DNA of 64,000 nucleotides from Callaeas wilsoni. Lineage: Eukaryota > Chordata > Aves > Passeriformes > Callaeidae. The position numbers and the translations under genes are program-made. Positions 63,590 through 64,000 of the stretch are shown here, in pieces (within the stretch, counting starts at the first letter, position 1; each line of letters opens with the position of its first letter). The notes below the pieces were generated by a model. It saw only the letters and a list, made by a program, of their open reading frames with translations, was not told where the DNA came from and made no database searches. The stretch spans positions 41,655 to 105,654 of the forward strand of contig VWPU01002895.1 of assembly GCA_013398955.1 (NCBI GenBank). Reading direction: 5' to 3'.

Positions 63590-64000
63590 ACGGAGTTCCA
63601 AACCCTATGCAGCACTGACTTCCGCAAGTGCAGGGAGGAACGGGGCCAGCAGCAGCTCTTCCATCAGCAAGCGCAAGCCAAGCAAGCGACGACGAGGCTG
63701 GAGACGCCCTCACACCACCGACGCGGTCAGCGCGCTCGCCGCAGCACGGTCCCGGGGAAGCCTCGGACGCGGCCGCCTGCAGAACACAAGGCCGACGGCG
63801 ACGGTCATCGCTCCGCAGCCGCATCCCTGTCCTGTCGAGCCCGTGCCCGCCGCCGAGCCGCGCCAGACCCCAGCCAGCCCTGGCCCGCGGGGGCTCCCCG
63901 AGGCGCCGCCTCGCCCCGCCGGACAGTGCCGTCCTCTCTCCCGCCGCCTCTCCCGGAGCGGCCCCGAGCGGCGCCGTCGGGCGCGCAGCGGGACGGTCCC
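63590..64000. promoter_or_regulatory. CpG island, running off the right edge
   Basis: Composition changes sharply from AT-rich to very GC-rich at about 63590, and CpG becomes dense from about 63680. A NotI-type GCGGCCGC lies at about 63769-63776. CpG runs such as GCGCGCTCGCCGC (about 63728) and GGCGCGCAGCGGGACGG (near 63980) are common. There is no TATA element, as usual for vertebrate CpG-island promoters. The minus-strand frame at 63555-63824 (89 codons) and the uninterrupted GC-rich text suggest a 5' UTR or first exon, but strand and gene cannot be told. The island is cut by the window edge. Confidence 0.85.

Noticed and set aside
63555..63824. Minus-strand frame of 89 codons in the CpG island as a complete gene
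   Set aside because: Arginine- and alanine-rich translation is expected from any CpG island. It may overlap a 5' UTR or first exon, but there is no evidence that it is translated.
1..64000. tRNA, rRNA, CRISPR, operon or phage features
   Set aside because: No internal tRNA promoter pair with a cloverleaf, no regularly spaced repeats, no dense gene arrangement. The sequence is vertebrate nuclear DNA.

Overview
The window reads as a bird genome, most likely an AT-rich, gene-poor stretch of a large chromosome. The best evidence is its interspersed repeats. There are several CR1 LINE fragments, one ending in the avian-style 3' tail (ACTCTATGATTCTATG-like, near 24764), and long terminal repeats (LTRs) of the kind common in bird endogenous retroviruses. 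I see no prokaryotic gene organisation, no rRNA or tRNA gene and no CRISPR array. No protein-coding gene can be supported with confidence. Almost all open frames are short chance frames or cross recognisable repeats. I recognise repeats from memory of family consensus, not from a search.

Layout, left to right. 1-7 kb: unique AT-rich DNA holding a possible LTR (about 933-1365), a strong LTR on the minus strand with a perfect 5-bp target duplication (1971-3060), and another minus-strand LTR-like block with CCAAT, TATA and AATAAA signals (about 5368-6091). 7-13 kb: a CR1 remnant (7880-8095), a 40-base T tract (9947-9986), a 1.4-kb CR1 on the plus strand (11130-12503) and a CR1 tail on the opposite strand about 110 bp further on. 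13-24 kb: mostly featureless, with an unrecognised 168-codon frame (18792-19298) and an exon-like block near 21.6 kb. 24.35-24.76 kb: a CR1 3' end. 29.3-31.5 kb: three adjoining minus-strand CR1 reverse-transcriptase/endonuclease fragments, apparently two different elements. 31.5-52 kb: long unique AT-rich DNA with A tracts and unclassified denser blocks. 52.4-52.7 kb: a compact LTR-like unit. 58.0-58.6 kb: a clear solo LTR with decayed promoter. 60.1-60.5 kb: an unrecognised open block.

The right edge (about 63.59-64.00 kb) changes abruptly to a CpG island running off the window. It is the only promoter-like sequence of cellular type here and suggests that a gene begins at or beyond the edge. 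A possible minus-strand terminal exon (62675-62803) lies 0.8 kb from the island, but no link between them is shown.

I found no convincing new biological system. The items most worth checking are the composite CR1 block, the tandem duplication at the LTR boundary, the CpG island and its neighbouring exon-like frame, and the compact LTR at 52.4 kb.
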